A DNA stretch of 64,000 bases. It comes from Mactra quadrangularis. Taxonomy: Eukaryota; Mollusca; Bivalvia; Venerida; Mactridae. A program made the position numbers and the translations under genes. Below, one piece after another: positions 54,601 to 64,000 of this stretch; the first letter of the stretch is position 1, and each line of letters opens with the position of its first letter. The DNA is taken from positions 36,110,011 through 36,174,010 of the forward strand of contig CM046297.1 in the NCBI GenBank assembly GCA_025267735.1, written 5' to 3'. A model generated the notes under the pieces. The model was not told the DNA's origin and did no database searches. It worked only from the letters and a program-made list of their open reading frames with translations.

Positions 54601-57600
54601 GTAATAGATTCACTGAGTAAGGTAATACAATAGTAATAAACAATATATAATTGTATTGTACGATAATACATAGAATATTTAATGATTATACAATATGTGA
54701 TGTATATTGTAATTACATCGCATGGGCAGAGCCAGCAAGGAGTGGAAGGGGCTAAAAGGGGGTTGGAACCCACATGGTAGACTTGAAAAGTATGGGATTA
54801 GACCATATTTAGAAAACGTTAAAAGGAAGGGTTGGATTTCACATGGGTGAAACTAAAGAGGGGATTCCTATATCAAATGAATGAGGCCATAGGGAAAGGG
54901 GATGGATACCACATGGGAAGAGTCGAAGGGAGGGATGAACTCATATTAGATGACCTTAGGTTTTGAGGTTTGACCTGATGAGAGTTTTTAAAATTCTTAT
55001 GGAAATTGTCATAAGCAGGATACAAATATAATTATCATTGGGAAAAGACAGATATTGTCTACATCCACTTTCCTCAGCATCAGATCTGTTACACCTCCTT
55101 CAAAAACTTCAGACCCCTACCCATGATAAATGTTTCTAGAATTCCCCTTACAACAGCTGCCAAGTAGGCCCTATATATTGTACTATCAATGCAGACAAGA
55201 TTATCTGGAACAATAACTAGGCTACAATATGTAGAAAAACATTAACCTTTCTTGTAAATATATGACCAAACTCAAGTATATAAATAAAATCATTCTACAC
55301 CAAGCAATTACTATAAACAGTTTTTTAAAGCCACTAAACGAAGCCAAAATCTTTATCATCTATTTAAAAACAAGTAAAACCATCAAAAAGACAATAGAAT
55401 ATAACTGCCTTTGGATTATAATAACTCTCCCTAGCGGGTTCCCTTTTAGGGGTCAAGTTATTCAAAATATCAATTTCTTATAAAAGTAGGGTACTTTTAT
55501 AACATGCAAATTAGATTACGGAGATATTCTCTCAGCCAATCAAGTTGCTTAAAAGGTGTTTGATAAAATTTACACAAAATTGTAAAGTGTTGGATAGGTC
55601 ATATCGTTTTTCCAGTGATTTACTCGAGAAATCAGTGCATGCAAATTTTGAGTACGCAAACATCTAAACTGATGCTAAAAAGAAACGCCTCATTTCTACT
55701 AGGTACAAAATTTTCGTGATAAAGAATAAATAAGGAAACGTTTATGTATAACGTAAGACTTAATGGGTTCTTTTCTTTTTCCCGTCAGTATATGTTCATG
55801 TATAAAACTATTTACATGATTTCGTGAGTTTTAATTGGCTTTAGCACGAAATTCACTATACAAAACGGGTATTTATCAAAGCAGAAAATTTGTTGACTTA
55901 AGATTTGAAGTTGTAGTTATTTTTAGCCACGACGGGATGTTCCGATCTAGTTCGTTGAGTTCCGTGCTTTTCCGTACAGTCATTACGTTGGGTTTTATCG
56001 CTTATTTCAAAATAATATTAGTATAAATTCTGGAGCAAATACTTGTGTTTTCTGTATCTTACATGCGTTTTATATATTCATTGAATGTTTGCATGAGTTT
56101 TAAGCAAAAGCATGATACTTGACAATTATCAGCGTTCTATTTAGTAAAGGGGCTTTAACATTATTATCTCCTATACAGTCACAATTCATCCATATATACA
56201 CTATAAAGAATCAAGATTTTTGTATAATACTCTTTGTTTGTACGGATTTTACATCATTTAACAACATGTCTCTGTCATTTGCATAGGCCAGTTCACCTAA
56301 CAAGCAATCTCTGAATTAAAGTCGTCACGTTCTAAACCAATTTCAATGAACTATGACATCCATAGGGAAGGGCAGACAAGAATACAAACATGAAAAAGCA
56401 AAATTTCATGCCAAGATACATTAAAAAAACATAACACCAAATTATTTACAGGAAAAACAGAAATACATCAAAACAGATGAAAAGACTAATGCAACAGACA
56501 GAAAATCTTTCCACAGTACACAAGGAATATATGGGAAAAACACCACCGAAATGGGAAAGAACAAAACAACATTACTTTTCACCATAACTACTGGTACATA
56601 ATCTACAGAGGGTAAACCCATCTCCAAAACATGAAATCTAGAATGTATAATTAATGATCAACAATGACAAATGATTTGTGCCAATAGGGCAGAACATTTC
56701 AGGTAGGTATTCAATCATGCCTTCCCTTAAATTGGCAAGTTTTTAATTTACTAATTTTTAGTTAACAAAACAAATTTCCAAGGCCAAAATCCCTTAGCTC
56801 CACAAGGAACATTGGGTTTTTGCTACAAACACAAGGCAAAGCACAGGACTGAATAAGCAAATAATGGTTATGCAAAATTGTACTTGTTGTTAACACACAC
56901 AGCTTTGTCAACACATTTTTTATGTCACATATGTGACAAAATATTGTTCAGGCATATCATTGAATCTTATATGTTAAATTAATGGACTAAAAACAAGGCA
57001 TTGATCAACGCCTATACAATCGTGGAATTAAACTTAAAGTGTTAAACACTGGTTAAAGCACTTTTTTCAAATATGTGAGGCAAACGTAGTTCCAAAATGG
57101 TGTCTAAAAATGTCAGAAGTTATCATAGTGAATGATAAAGGCATTTCCAATGGGGGAAATACAGAATTACTTATTATTCATAGGAAAGTTTTTTCCCTCT
57201 AAGAGAATAACCGGAAGGCATAACCGAGTCAAACCATAGCAACATAGCAAAACATCAAAAACAAACATTAAAACACTGACTAGCCATCATCACCAATGAA
57301 TATATAATGCCATTATTCTACAAACCAGCAACAATGACAGCATGTTTATGTTGCTAAGCAACAAGCGACAAACATATGACAACAGTGCAATGGTAAATAA
57401 TGAACATAATTCTGGACTACAATGTAAAAGTATGGATATATTCTAAACGAAGGGAGGTAACTAGGTGATGATATACCTGTCTGGCCATGTTAGTTGTTCA
57501 TTCCCTTTTCTGTTGATCAATTAAAGTATATAATTAATTTCGAGGTAAAATTTCATAAGTATATCATTTAACCAAACAGCAAGAGCCATAAGTCTATCCC

Positions 57601-60600
57601 TTCATTGTATGTAGGTCAATTAAAGTACTTCAAGTTAAAATCAAAGTTAAGATTAAAAAATGTAACATTTAACACAAACCTAAAGCAATCAACTTATTCT
57701 GTGATTTTGCGTGATTCAGTTGAAATATACAATTAATATCAAAGCAAAAATTTAAAAGTTTATCATTTTAAGCTAAGCTGAAGCAATCTCAAGCTCCAAT
57801 TCCTTTATCAGAATGCAAATGAAAGTATAAAAATAAATACCAAAAGTTAAAGTTAAAAATGTATTGTTTTGACAAAGAGACTAAGTTTTTCATGTATTAT
57901 ATAGCAATAGCCCCAAGTCATAATTCACATAAACTAATTGTTTATAATAAACATGTTTAACAAAAACTAATGATTGTTTTCAAGTTGGATAGCTAATGTC
58001 TCTTCTTTGGCAGTCAGTTCTTTTCTTCCTCCTCCCAGATCAGAAATTTAAATCAGTATCCTCTACCTCCTATTCCTAAGTTCTCAAACAATCACTTCAA
58101 GACACTTACCCATCAATAACAAGTACAGGTAGAGCCAGTCTTTCTAACAAAGCTCTCCCCATTCTACTTGTATCATGTATCTCTCTTTCTACATCATTTT
58201 TCTCTGCCTCGTTTTGTATAAGAGCATCTCTAACAGATACATCACCAGTCAATGTTTGAGCTACAACAACCATGAGTTGTTCAACACGTACTAGTTGCTG
58301 TAATAAAGAACATTAAAGGTTGCTTAAGCCTGACTTTAAAATCAAAGTACTGATGGTACAGTGCTACAGATATTGTAAGAAAGCTGTTCATAACACAATA
58401 CTGTAATTTGTATAACTTCAAAAGTGAGCATTTTTTAACAAATGTTGAAACTACTGATTGTTAACTCTTTTGTTAACTCCAAAAATAGTTACTTTTATTA
58501 ATCATTTTACATTTATATTTCATTTTTACGCTGTTCGATAAAACAAACTTTTTTGTTTTTTATCCTAGTCAAACAAGAATAACTTAACATTTTCTAAAGC
58601 TGAGTCAATATACTTCTAAGCTGATGATAACACATAATCTGCTGCAGTCAAGAATCCAATCCAGAAAATCCTAATTAATCCACGAAGCCAACAGCTAATA
58701 TCTGTTCAAATTTTTTCTGAGTGGCCTCAATTATTCAGCAACAATAGTCTTTAGAATCATACACAATAAAAGTTAAAAGACACACCAACCTTATCTGACT
58801 GATCCAAGAATTTAGAAGCTACACTCAGTCTATTAGCTCTTTCATTATTTCCCATAGAGAATCTATTCCATGCTTCCTCAAGTTCACGAGATAAAATACT
58901 GTTAGGTTCAAGTTCTAAACGTAATGAACGACGTAGAACCAAAGCTGCTTGTAGTAGTTGTTTACCATAATTATATGTACCCTGTAATAGAACAGTGCAA
59001 TTAGTAAAAAACAAGACACCAGTCCTTTGTAAACTGGAAAAGTGAAAAATAAACAATATTGATTAGACTGGTTATACAGTTTTTATCAATAATTGTTGAC
59101 GGTTTTTTAATGCTAAATGTCTGGCAATACATTTATTTAACAACAAATAACTATTTAAAGTGACATATTTCTATTTATAGTAATACAAAAATAACTACAA
59201 CATTTTTAGCAGTGGCACATTTCTAAATTATACATTTAGTAACACATAACTTTTTCTATTTATAGAACAGACATATCTATTTATAGCAACATTAATTAAA
59301 GTAACATTTAAACATTTAAATTTACAAAATTTTATTTATAGCAACAAAATATTACTTATAGTAACAAAATATTATTTATAGCAACAAAATATTATTTATA
59401 GTAACAAAATATTATTTATAGCAACAAAATATTATTTATAGCAACAAAATATTATTTATAGTAACAATATATTATTTATAGTAACAGTGTATTATTTATA
59501 GTAACAAAATATTATTTTTAGCAACAAAATATTATTTATAGTAACAAAATTCTATTTATATTGACAAATTTCCATTTAAAATAACAATATGATATTTATA
59601 GTAACAAAGCATTATAAAACAACAAGAAAAGACATACCGCAGCAGTGGTTTCTACTTGTTTATGTTCATCTTGTAGATTATCAATCTCTTGTGATGTTTG
59701 TCCAATATTTGTTTGACTTGTTAACATTACATCATATAATTCTTGTATCCAACTTATAGCCTGAAAGAAAAAAGTACATGATTTGATCCATAGCTTAATT
59801 TAATAATAAATGAAAAAATATCTATTTAGTAATAATTATTTATTTCAGTGACAATGACATTACACATGGCAAACAAATGTTGAGTATTACAGTATGTAAA
59901 ATGTCATATGCAATGCACATCAATACTGGGGATGACACAAAATAGAGATAAATCTCTTATTTCAATTGTGTTCAATGGAGTAATGTTGTGTATGTTTTTA
60001 TTGTTCATTATCTAATGTTGTCCATGTCTCTAGGCCATCTTCGACACACACAGACCAAGGGCTTTTGGTGTCGAAAATGATTTGACGGCAAGATTTGATA
60101 TAGACCTGAGTGTTTTGACACAGAAAAATCATCTGCTCAGATTATTTTTCATAAACAATTTCCAGCCATTTTTTATGACAATTAAAAAAATACAAGCTCT
60201 GTCAGATGCTTTTATGTTCCACATCAAAACTTGAAATATGTAAAACAATGCAAGTATATGATACATAACACAAAAAACAAACGAACCTGTTGGGCATCTA
60301 ATTCACAAGTGCGTAGTTGTAAAATTTGCTGCAATTTTAATTTTCTAACTTCAGCCAAATCATCACATCTCATTTTTCTCATCTGTAATTCTTCCAGTCT
60401 CTGGTTTACATGTTTAGTCTGATTTGCATAATCTGGTGAGATATCTTTACCAAAAGCATTTTTGATTGGACGAGACATTTCATCCAATAAACTGTGTCCA
60501 TCACTCATTGCTCTACCAGCAGCAAGATCTAGAAGAAAAACAGTGATACAGTCTAATAAAGTTATTAAAATAGAATTTCCCAAATGTGTTTTGTATCATC

Positions 60601-63585
60601 TTGTTTAGTTCTTAACCAGCATTTAAAATTTAGCAGGTTTTAGATAATTTCAGTTTCTAAATGATTTCAAAGTTACAGTTATAAATTGAACATGAATTTG
60701 TACAAGGTATGAGGTATGACCAATTAGGATATGGCTGTCATTCTATTACTAATGATATAACAGTATTCTAAGTCTAAATAAGTTACAACCATTTTTAAAT
60801 ACAATTCCATGTAAACCAATGAAATTTCAGCCTCCGAGTTAAAATGTGTAAGAACCAATGAGTATTCTCATTTTCAATCAACAGCCAATGATAATTAACT
60901 TTTCATTTTATTGACCAATGAGAGAAGAGTTTAGAAACAAGAACTAACCAATGGCATCCACTTTCTCTTGTAGTATAGTTAAAGCATTGTTAGCAGCTTC
61001 TACAGTGTCAGCTTCCTTGTCATTATATAACAATTCTAATAAATCATCTAATTTCTTCTCAAACTGTAAAAAAGAAAATACATTACAGAGGTTGATTGAT
61101 CAAGGCAAGAACAATTCATCGATGGAAGGTCATTTTTTTCAAAATCCCAATGTGGATTGAATTTACATACAAAAAGAAGTCTTTCTCTGGTCGGAAAATT
61201 CTGAACCTCTGAATAATTCTAAATAATTTCATCCATTGTATACTTGATTTTATAGAACCATACAGGAAATATTATAAATGATCAATCTTTCAAATCACTA
61301 GCCAAACTTCTACAAAAAACAACTTTAATGCTTCTATCATCCATCCTCCATATAAGTCCCTTCCATAACTAAAATATCATCTTCCCTTACCTCTGAAGTA
61401 AGTCTATGAAATCTACAAGAAGTAATCAACAATGTTCTACGTCTTTCAAGTCTACTAGCAAAGCTTCTACACACAGTATCCATATAATCACGTTGAGCTC
61501 TGATATCTTCAGTTATAGAGGATTGAGTGTCTTCTAATAAATCTTCTGCTCTATGGCGTAACTCGGCATAATGTCCATAAGTATCCTATAGTGAAAGAAA
61601 CAACTAAGTTACATTTTAACAAGAAAAATTTGAATGCCCACCCCACTAGCTCAGTCCACAGCACACAAGTCTAGTTATCCGCGAGTTGTGGGATTAATTC
61701 CAAGGCAGGGTATAGTTTCATGGAGTACCTATCCTACCACTGATTCTAAATCATGCAGGGCAGTTGTCAGGACCCGGTTAACAGTTAAATCAATTTCTAA
61801 CTTATAATCCATTATTTTTTACAAATTCACACCATTTTTAAATTTTTGCATCACAGTCAGTGTTGATTAATCTTTCAGTTTCAGTCATATGGTCTGCTAT
61901 TCACCTTACTACATGATCAACAGAGTAAATAAAATCACATACACACATTTGTCTAAAATAATTTGCACTGTGGTTAGTGAGACCAATGAAGATATATGAA
62001 CATTAGTTTATGTTATATAATCCATCAGTTATAGCCTCATACAATTCAAGTCAACTATTATATAGTCTACTTACTGTACATTTGATTTCCAATTCTTCAT
62101 GTCTTTTTCTAAGAGCATCAGCTGTCTCATAAGAATCACCAATATCTGATTGTGAGGCTAACAACTTCTCACCTGGTCCTAATATCCAATCTACAACCTG
62201 TAAAATATAACACTTTTCTTGTCAATATGTGTAATATACACGTAAATGGACATATTATGGTCATTCAATGTGTATTATATGTGAAATTAACTAATACAGT
62301 AAAGATCCACTATAGAGACAATTCTGGCTCTTATAAATGCAACTTTATGCAGGTGCATGCATCCATGTCAGTGCAATGTCTTCAATGTTGGTGACCACAA
62401 TGGAAATACGAGATTTATCCCTTTTTGTGTCATCCCCTGTATTGATGTACATGGCAAATGACATTTTACATACTGTAATATTTCATCATTTGTATGCCAT
62501 GTGCAATGTCATTGGTATCGAAATAAAGTATTATTATAAAATTATTATTATACAAATTTATTTTCATTTTAATTATGAAAATGTGTCATTCTAATGAGAA
62601 GATTTTTTGTCTCTTGAAAATAGTAAAAATTCAATAATGCATTAAACCTGCATTATAGTTTAACCATCATATAAAAGAAAGTCACAAACCTGTCTAATTT
62701 CTCTTTGAACTGTATCCCTCTGTACATCAACGTGTAGTGACCTATCTCTACTGTCTAAATAATTCTTTATTTTATCAACACGGTTTTCTATATACTGTAA
62801 CATTCTTTTAACATGTTTCTGAGCTTCTAGATTATCTAATGTTGTCACTGCTTCCTCATCTTTTACTGGCATATCACTGTACTGTTGCAACTTTTGTAAT
62901 AAATCTTGACCTGAAATAGAAATGTAAAGATGAGCACGCCAGAAGCATAGCCTAGCGATCACTCTATGAAGAAGAATAGCAGATGTCTTCATGTTGCCTT
63001 ATTACTCCTCCTTGTGATTAAATAATTATGTTTAAGTGCTCTAGAATAATCACTACATTGCCTTTTAAACTAAATCAAAGGGAGATAATTCCAAAAAATG
63101 AACAAAATGCAGTTATTAATCTTGTACACTGCAATTTGAGTCATTGTCATGAACATGTGTACCAAGTTTCATGCCATTTTAAGTCTGTTGAATGTAGTAC
63201 TTGATGTTTCTTTCCAACAGTCAGAGTGATGTGAGGAAGACAGCTCACCTAACCATTGTTTCAGGCACACACCATTACTAGGCACACATTTCCTGTGAGC
63301 AACAGGTAACTTCCACACATACTGAGCAGTCATAGGTTAAACCTACCACCCAATATCAGAGAGAGGTTTAGGTGATTTTAAAGTTTTGTTATCTTACCTT
63401 GATTCAGTATTTGTTTAGGTACAGAGAGTATGGAATCTTGAAAGAATCTATGTTGTCTTAAAGCTTCTATTGGACTCACAGGTGAGTCAGGATTCTGATT
63501 ACGTAGTTGATGACTTATCTCTGATTCTGATGTATCTAAGTGGGTAGCTACGGCACGAGCTTCACGTAAAAACTTCTCTAAATCC
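50478..63585 (-). CDS. SESTD1: SESTD1-like gene, 3' two-thirds (ten exons; 5' end outside window)
   Basis: SESTD1 proteins carry an N-terminal SEC14/CRAL-TRIO lipid-binding domain followed by spectrin repeats and act as cytosolic scaffolds binding phospholipids and membrane channels (family knowledge). Ten minus-strand exons with GT-AG borders join in one open frame of about 929 codons. The order is linker (EKFLREA, LNQGQDLLQKLQQ), spectrin-like repeat 1 (VVDWILGPGEKL), repeat 2 (LEELQMRKMRCDDL), repeat 3 (AISWIQELYDVML, GTYNYGKQLLQAA), the terminal conserved segment ALLERLALPVLVIDG, then a long disordered tail. These blocks match human SESTD1 as I remember it, including QLRKQRCED and LLDRLTVPVV. 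No CRAL-TRIO sequence is visible, so the start lies beyond 64000. The 3' end is unresolved: the last exon has a good donor, or alternatively reads through to a stop near 50340. Ortholog assignment is confident; gene end is not. Confidence 0.88.
51881..52026. mobile_element. Palindromic MITE, copy A
   Basis: Left arm CAGTGGTGCATACATTAACC / CTGCTGATTTAAAT is mirrored by right arm ATTTAAATCAGTGGGGTTAA / TGTATGCGTCACTG. Imperfect inverted repeats of ~55 bp surround a short centre. The same family occurs at 37033-37222 and 35712-35899. Confidence 0.75.
53601..53865. mobile_element. 265-bp MITE with GGCGGATCCAG ends
   Basis: It starts CATGGGCGGATCCAGCAGGA and ends TCCTGGATCCGCCCCTG, an inverted repeat of about 17 bp, flanked by CATGT at 53596-53600 and 53866-53870 (5-bp duplication). 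A diverged copy of the flanking sequence near 54190-54240 lacks the element and serves as an empty site. Superfamily not assigned. Confidence 0.78.
53961..54171. repeat. Local direct duplication, ~136-bp offset
   Basis: GGCCTGTTACACTGG ... GGGTCATGTA ... GGGTCTTACAGCTTGGGTGG occurs at about 53963 and again at about 54099. The neighbouring flanks (53563-53600 plus 53866-53890, against 54176-54240) are also similar, so a larger segment was duplicated. Confidence 0.7.
58110..58297 (-). CDS. SESTD1: SESTD1-like exon i: conserved C-terminal segment
   Basis: 188 bp, starts phase 0 and ends with two bases of a Gly codon (GATGG|GTAAGTG). It encodes QLVRVEQLMVVVAQTL and MGRALLERLALPVLVIDG. The last block matches the LLDRLTVPVVYPDG segment near the end of vertebrate SESTD1. 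It is followed by a 6.4-kb intron. Confidence 0.9.
58790..58981 (-). CDS. SESTD1: SESTD1-like exon h: spectrin repeat 3, helices B-C
   Basis: 192 bp, phase 0 to 0. It encodes GTYNYGKQLLQAALVLRRSL, then LEEAWNRFSMGNNERANRL. TYNYGKQLLQA is close to TYDYGRQLLQA of vertebrate SESTD1. Confidence 0.91.
59321..59620. repeat. 20-bp tandem array
   Basis: About 14 units of GTAACAAAATATTATTTATA in exact 20-bp register from 59321 to 59600, with more degenerate units back to ~59110. The array ends 18 bp from the donor of SESTD1-like exon g. Confidence 0.9.
59638..59760 (-). CDS. SESTD1: SESTD1-like exon g: spectrin repeat 3, helix A
   Basis: 123 bp, phase 0 to 0, borders TTTCAG|GCT and GCG|GTATGTC. It encodes AISWIQELYDVMLTSQ and DEHKQVETTAA. 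The Trp-centred helix A matches AVEWLSELLDALL of SESTD1. The donor lies next to the 20-bp tandem array in the following intron. Confidence 0.9.
59829..59972 (-). repeat. Dispersed ATT-tailed repeat, copy 4
   Basis: Shares TTATTTCAGTGACAATGACA and CAGTATGTAAAATGTCATAT with the family. Intron of the SESTD1-like gene. Confidence 0.7.
60287..60528 (-). CDS. SESTD1: SESTD1-like exon f: spectrin repeat 2, helices B-C
   Basis: 242 bp, completes the Asp codon and ends phase 0 (CAACAG|GTTCGT). It encodes GHSLLDEMSRPIKNAFGKDI and RLEELQMRKMRCDDLAEV, then KLKLQQILQL. The QMRKMRCDDLAEVRKLK segment is the strongest single match to SESTD1 in the window and anchors the gene assignment. Confidence 0.92.
60949..61063 (-). 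CDS. SESTD1: SESTD1-like exon e: spectrin repeat 2, helix A
   Basis: 115 bp, starts phase 0 and ends with one base of a split Asp codon. It encodes FEKKLDDLLELLYND and ALTILQEKVDAI. It corresponds to the QQLDGLLGMLC / LKLLEEKLKSV segment of vertebrate SESTD1 (from memory). Confidence 0.88.
61391..61585 (-). CDS. SESTD1: SESTD1-like exon d: spectrin repeat 1, helices B-C
   Basis: 195 bp, phase 0 to 0, borders TATAG|GAT and GAG|GTAAGG. It encodes HYAELRHRAEDLLEDTQ and FASRLERRRTLLITS, ending CRFHRLTSE. It completes the repeat begun in the previous exon. Confidence 0.9.
61638..61800 (+). mobile_element. SINE-like element
   Basis: CTAGCTCAGTCCACAGCACAC resembles a tRNA A-box region and GTGGGATTAATTCC a degenerate B box. 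It is followed by TCCTACCACTGATTCTAAAT, which recurs in inverted form near 12310. Lies in an intron of the SESTD1-like gene. Confidence 0.55.
62075..62197 (-). CDS. SESTD1: SESTD1-like exon c: spectrin repeat 1, helix A
   Basis: 123 bp, phase 0 to 0, borders TTTTACAG|GTT and ACA|GTAAGTAG. It encodes VVDWILGPGEKLLASQ and IGDSYETADALRKRHEEL: the Trp of helix A, the GEKLL turn and the helix-B start typical of spectrin-like repeats. It matches the VVNWLEGPG block of SESTD1. Confidence 0.9.
62402..62552 (+). repeat. Dispersed ATT-tailed repeat, copy 5
   Basis: Plus-oriented copy reading TTTTTGTGTCATCCCCTGTA and GACATTTTACATACTGTAAT, then a GAAATAAAGTATTATTAT tail. Intron of the SESTD1-like gene. 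Confidence 0.7.
62690..62910 (-). CDS. SESTD1: SESTD1-like exon b: linker into repeat 1
   Basis: 221 bp, completes the split Gly codon from exon a and ends at a codon boundary (REIRQ|GTTTGTG). It encodes QDLLQKLQQYSDM, then MLQYIENRVDKIKNYLDSR and VQREIRQ. The QDLLQKLQQ segment aligns with the HELLSELQQ region of vertebrate SESTD1 as I recall it. Confidence 0.87.
63398..63585 (-). CDS. SESTD1: SESTD1-like exon a: post-SEC14 linker
   Basis: 188 bp, starts phase 0 and ends one base into a codon. Acceptor TTTCAG|GAT, donor CAAG|GTAAGA. It encodes DLEKFLREARAVATHL at the start and PKQILNQ at the end. There is no Met, so it is an internal exon. It corresponds to the stretch between the CRAL-TRIO domain and the first spectrin repeat in SESTD1. 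The preceding exon is not in the window. Confidence 0.85.
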
Positions 63586-64000
63586 TGAAATATAGATAGA
63601 TATGTTTATTCATTTTAAATGGACGTGGCCAATGGAGATTTTTTGTTTTAGATTGACAACATCATTCTATCAAAAGATACATGGTGAGACAATGTGTTTA
63701 TTAATGATTTTTTAACACAGAGTATCAGAGTGTTTCATCATGTCCCTTTACTCTACTCCCTGCTTCCATTTGCTTCTCACTACTCCCTGGATGTGGCCAA
63801 TTGTATCAATATTATTGCCAAGAGCTGATAATTTAGATTTACAGTCAGCTAAGGTCTTCTTTAAGAAATAAGCTGAGGGGGTCACTCTCTCGTATGCTGA
63901 TAATAATGATATTGCCCAAGAAAAACACATGAGATTTTAAAGTATATTTAATCTGACTGGCTCAGTTTTGTCCATAAAAATCAAATGCAAATTACTGAAA
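63586..64000. other. Intron of the SESTD1-like gene (window edge)
   Basis: No supported exon. A short open stretch at 63752-63930 was examined (see rejected items). The upstream SESTD1 exons should lie to the right of the window. Confidence 0.6.

Larger units (their letters stand above)
51679..58109. other. 6.4-kb intron of the SESTD1-like gene
   Basis: Joined by matching phase (GG|T). It holds a palindromic MITE (51881-52026), a GGATCC-type MITE (53601-53865), a local segmental duplication around 53563-54240 and an ATTGG/CCAAT-rich stretch near 52600. Between 55400 and 56300 it is repeat-poor with no open frame of interest. A possible alternative first exon MARQ at 57478-57489 is discussed under findings. 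Confidence 0.7.

Noticed and set aside
63752..63930. Open stretch with an ATG (MEAGSR) and a donor GA|GTAAAG in phase with SESTD1-like exon a
   Set aside because: SESTD1 should have a CRAL-TRIO domain before exon a, so a start here would remove it. The sequence shows no family similarity and the donor is ordinary. It remains possible only as an alternative promoter.
1..64000. CRISPR arrays, operons, riboswitches, prophage or bacterial promoters
   Set aside because: The window is eukaryotic, with spliced genes and retroelements; the tandem arrays have no spacer structure.

Overview
The window is nuclear DNA of an invertebrate animal, most likely a lophotrochozoan and probably a bivalve mollusc. 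The support is AT-rich sequence, short phase-matched exons separated by long AT-rich introns, tRNA-derived SINEs, a CR1/jockey-like LINE and several MITE families. The species call is inference; the gene structure is read directly from the sequence. Everything clearly protein-coding, apart from one retrotransposon, lies on the minus strand, so genes read from high to low coordinates.

Right part (63585 to 50478): ten exons of a SESTD1-like gene (SEC14/CRAL-TRIO plus spectrin repeats). The CRAL-TRIO 5' half lies beyond the right edge. The visible part runs from the post-SEC14 linker through three spectrin-like repeats and the conserved LLxRLxxPV segment into a 1.2-kb exon that encodes a long disordered tail.

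Middle (50477 to 39920): about 10.5 kb without a recognised host exon. It holds a hAT-type MITE with a perfect 8-bp target duplication, SINE copies and a 5'-truncated LINE whose reverse-transcriptase frame is still open.

Left part (39919 to 1): about 40 collinear, phase-compatible exons of a second giant gene. Its N-terminus and spectrin-like repeats match vertebrate CCDC141. Vertebrate CCDC141 ends after a single Ig domain, but this gene continues through at least ten I-set Ig domains with PEVK-like and disordered linkers, in the manner of titin, palladin or UNC-89, and runs off the left edge.

The most striking feature is the order SESTD1-like, CCDC141-like, titin-like Ig array, all on one strand. 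As I recall the human map, SESTD1, CCDC141 and TTN are neighbours in the same order and orientation on chromosome 2q31. The window therefore looks like an ancient muscle/cytoskeleton block in which the CCDC141 and Ig-array parts are one transcription unit. Both the last SESTD1-like exon and the first CCDC141-like exon end in phase 0, so either could splice to CCDC141-like exon 2. Other gene-structure points are a likely mutually exclusive exon pair (25654-25779 / 25155-25283), a 33-bp microexon, two more candidate cassette exons, and a repeated 123+192-bp exon module encoding one spectrin repeat.
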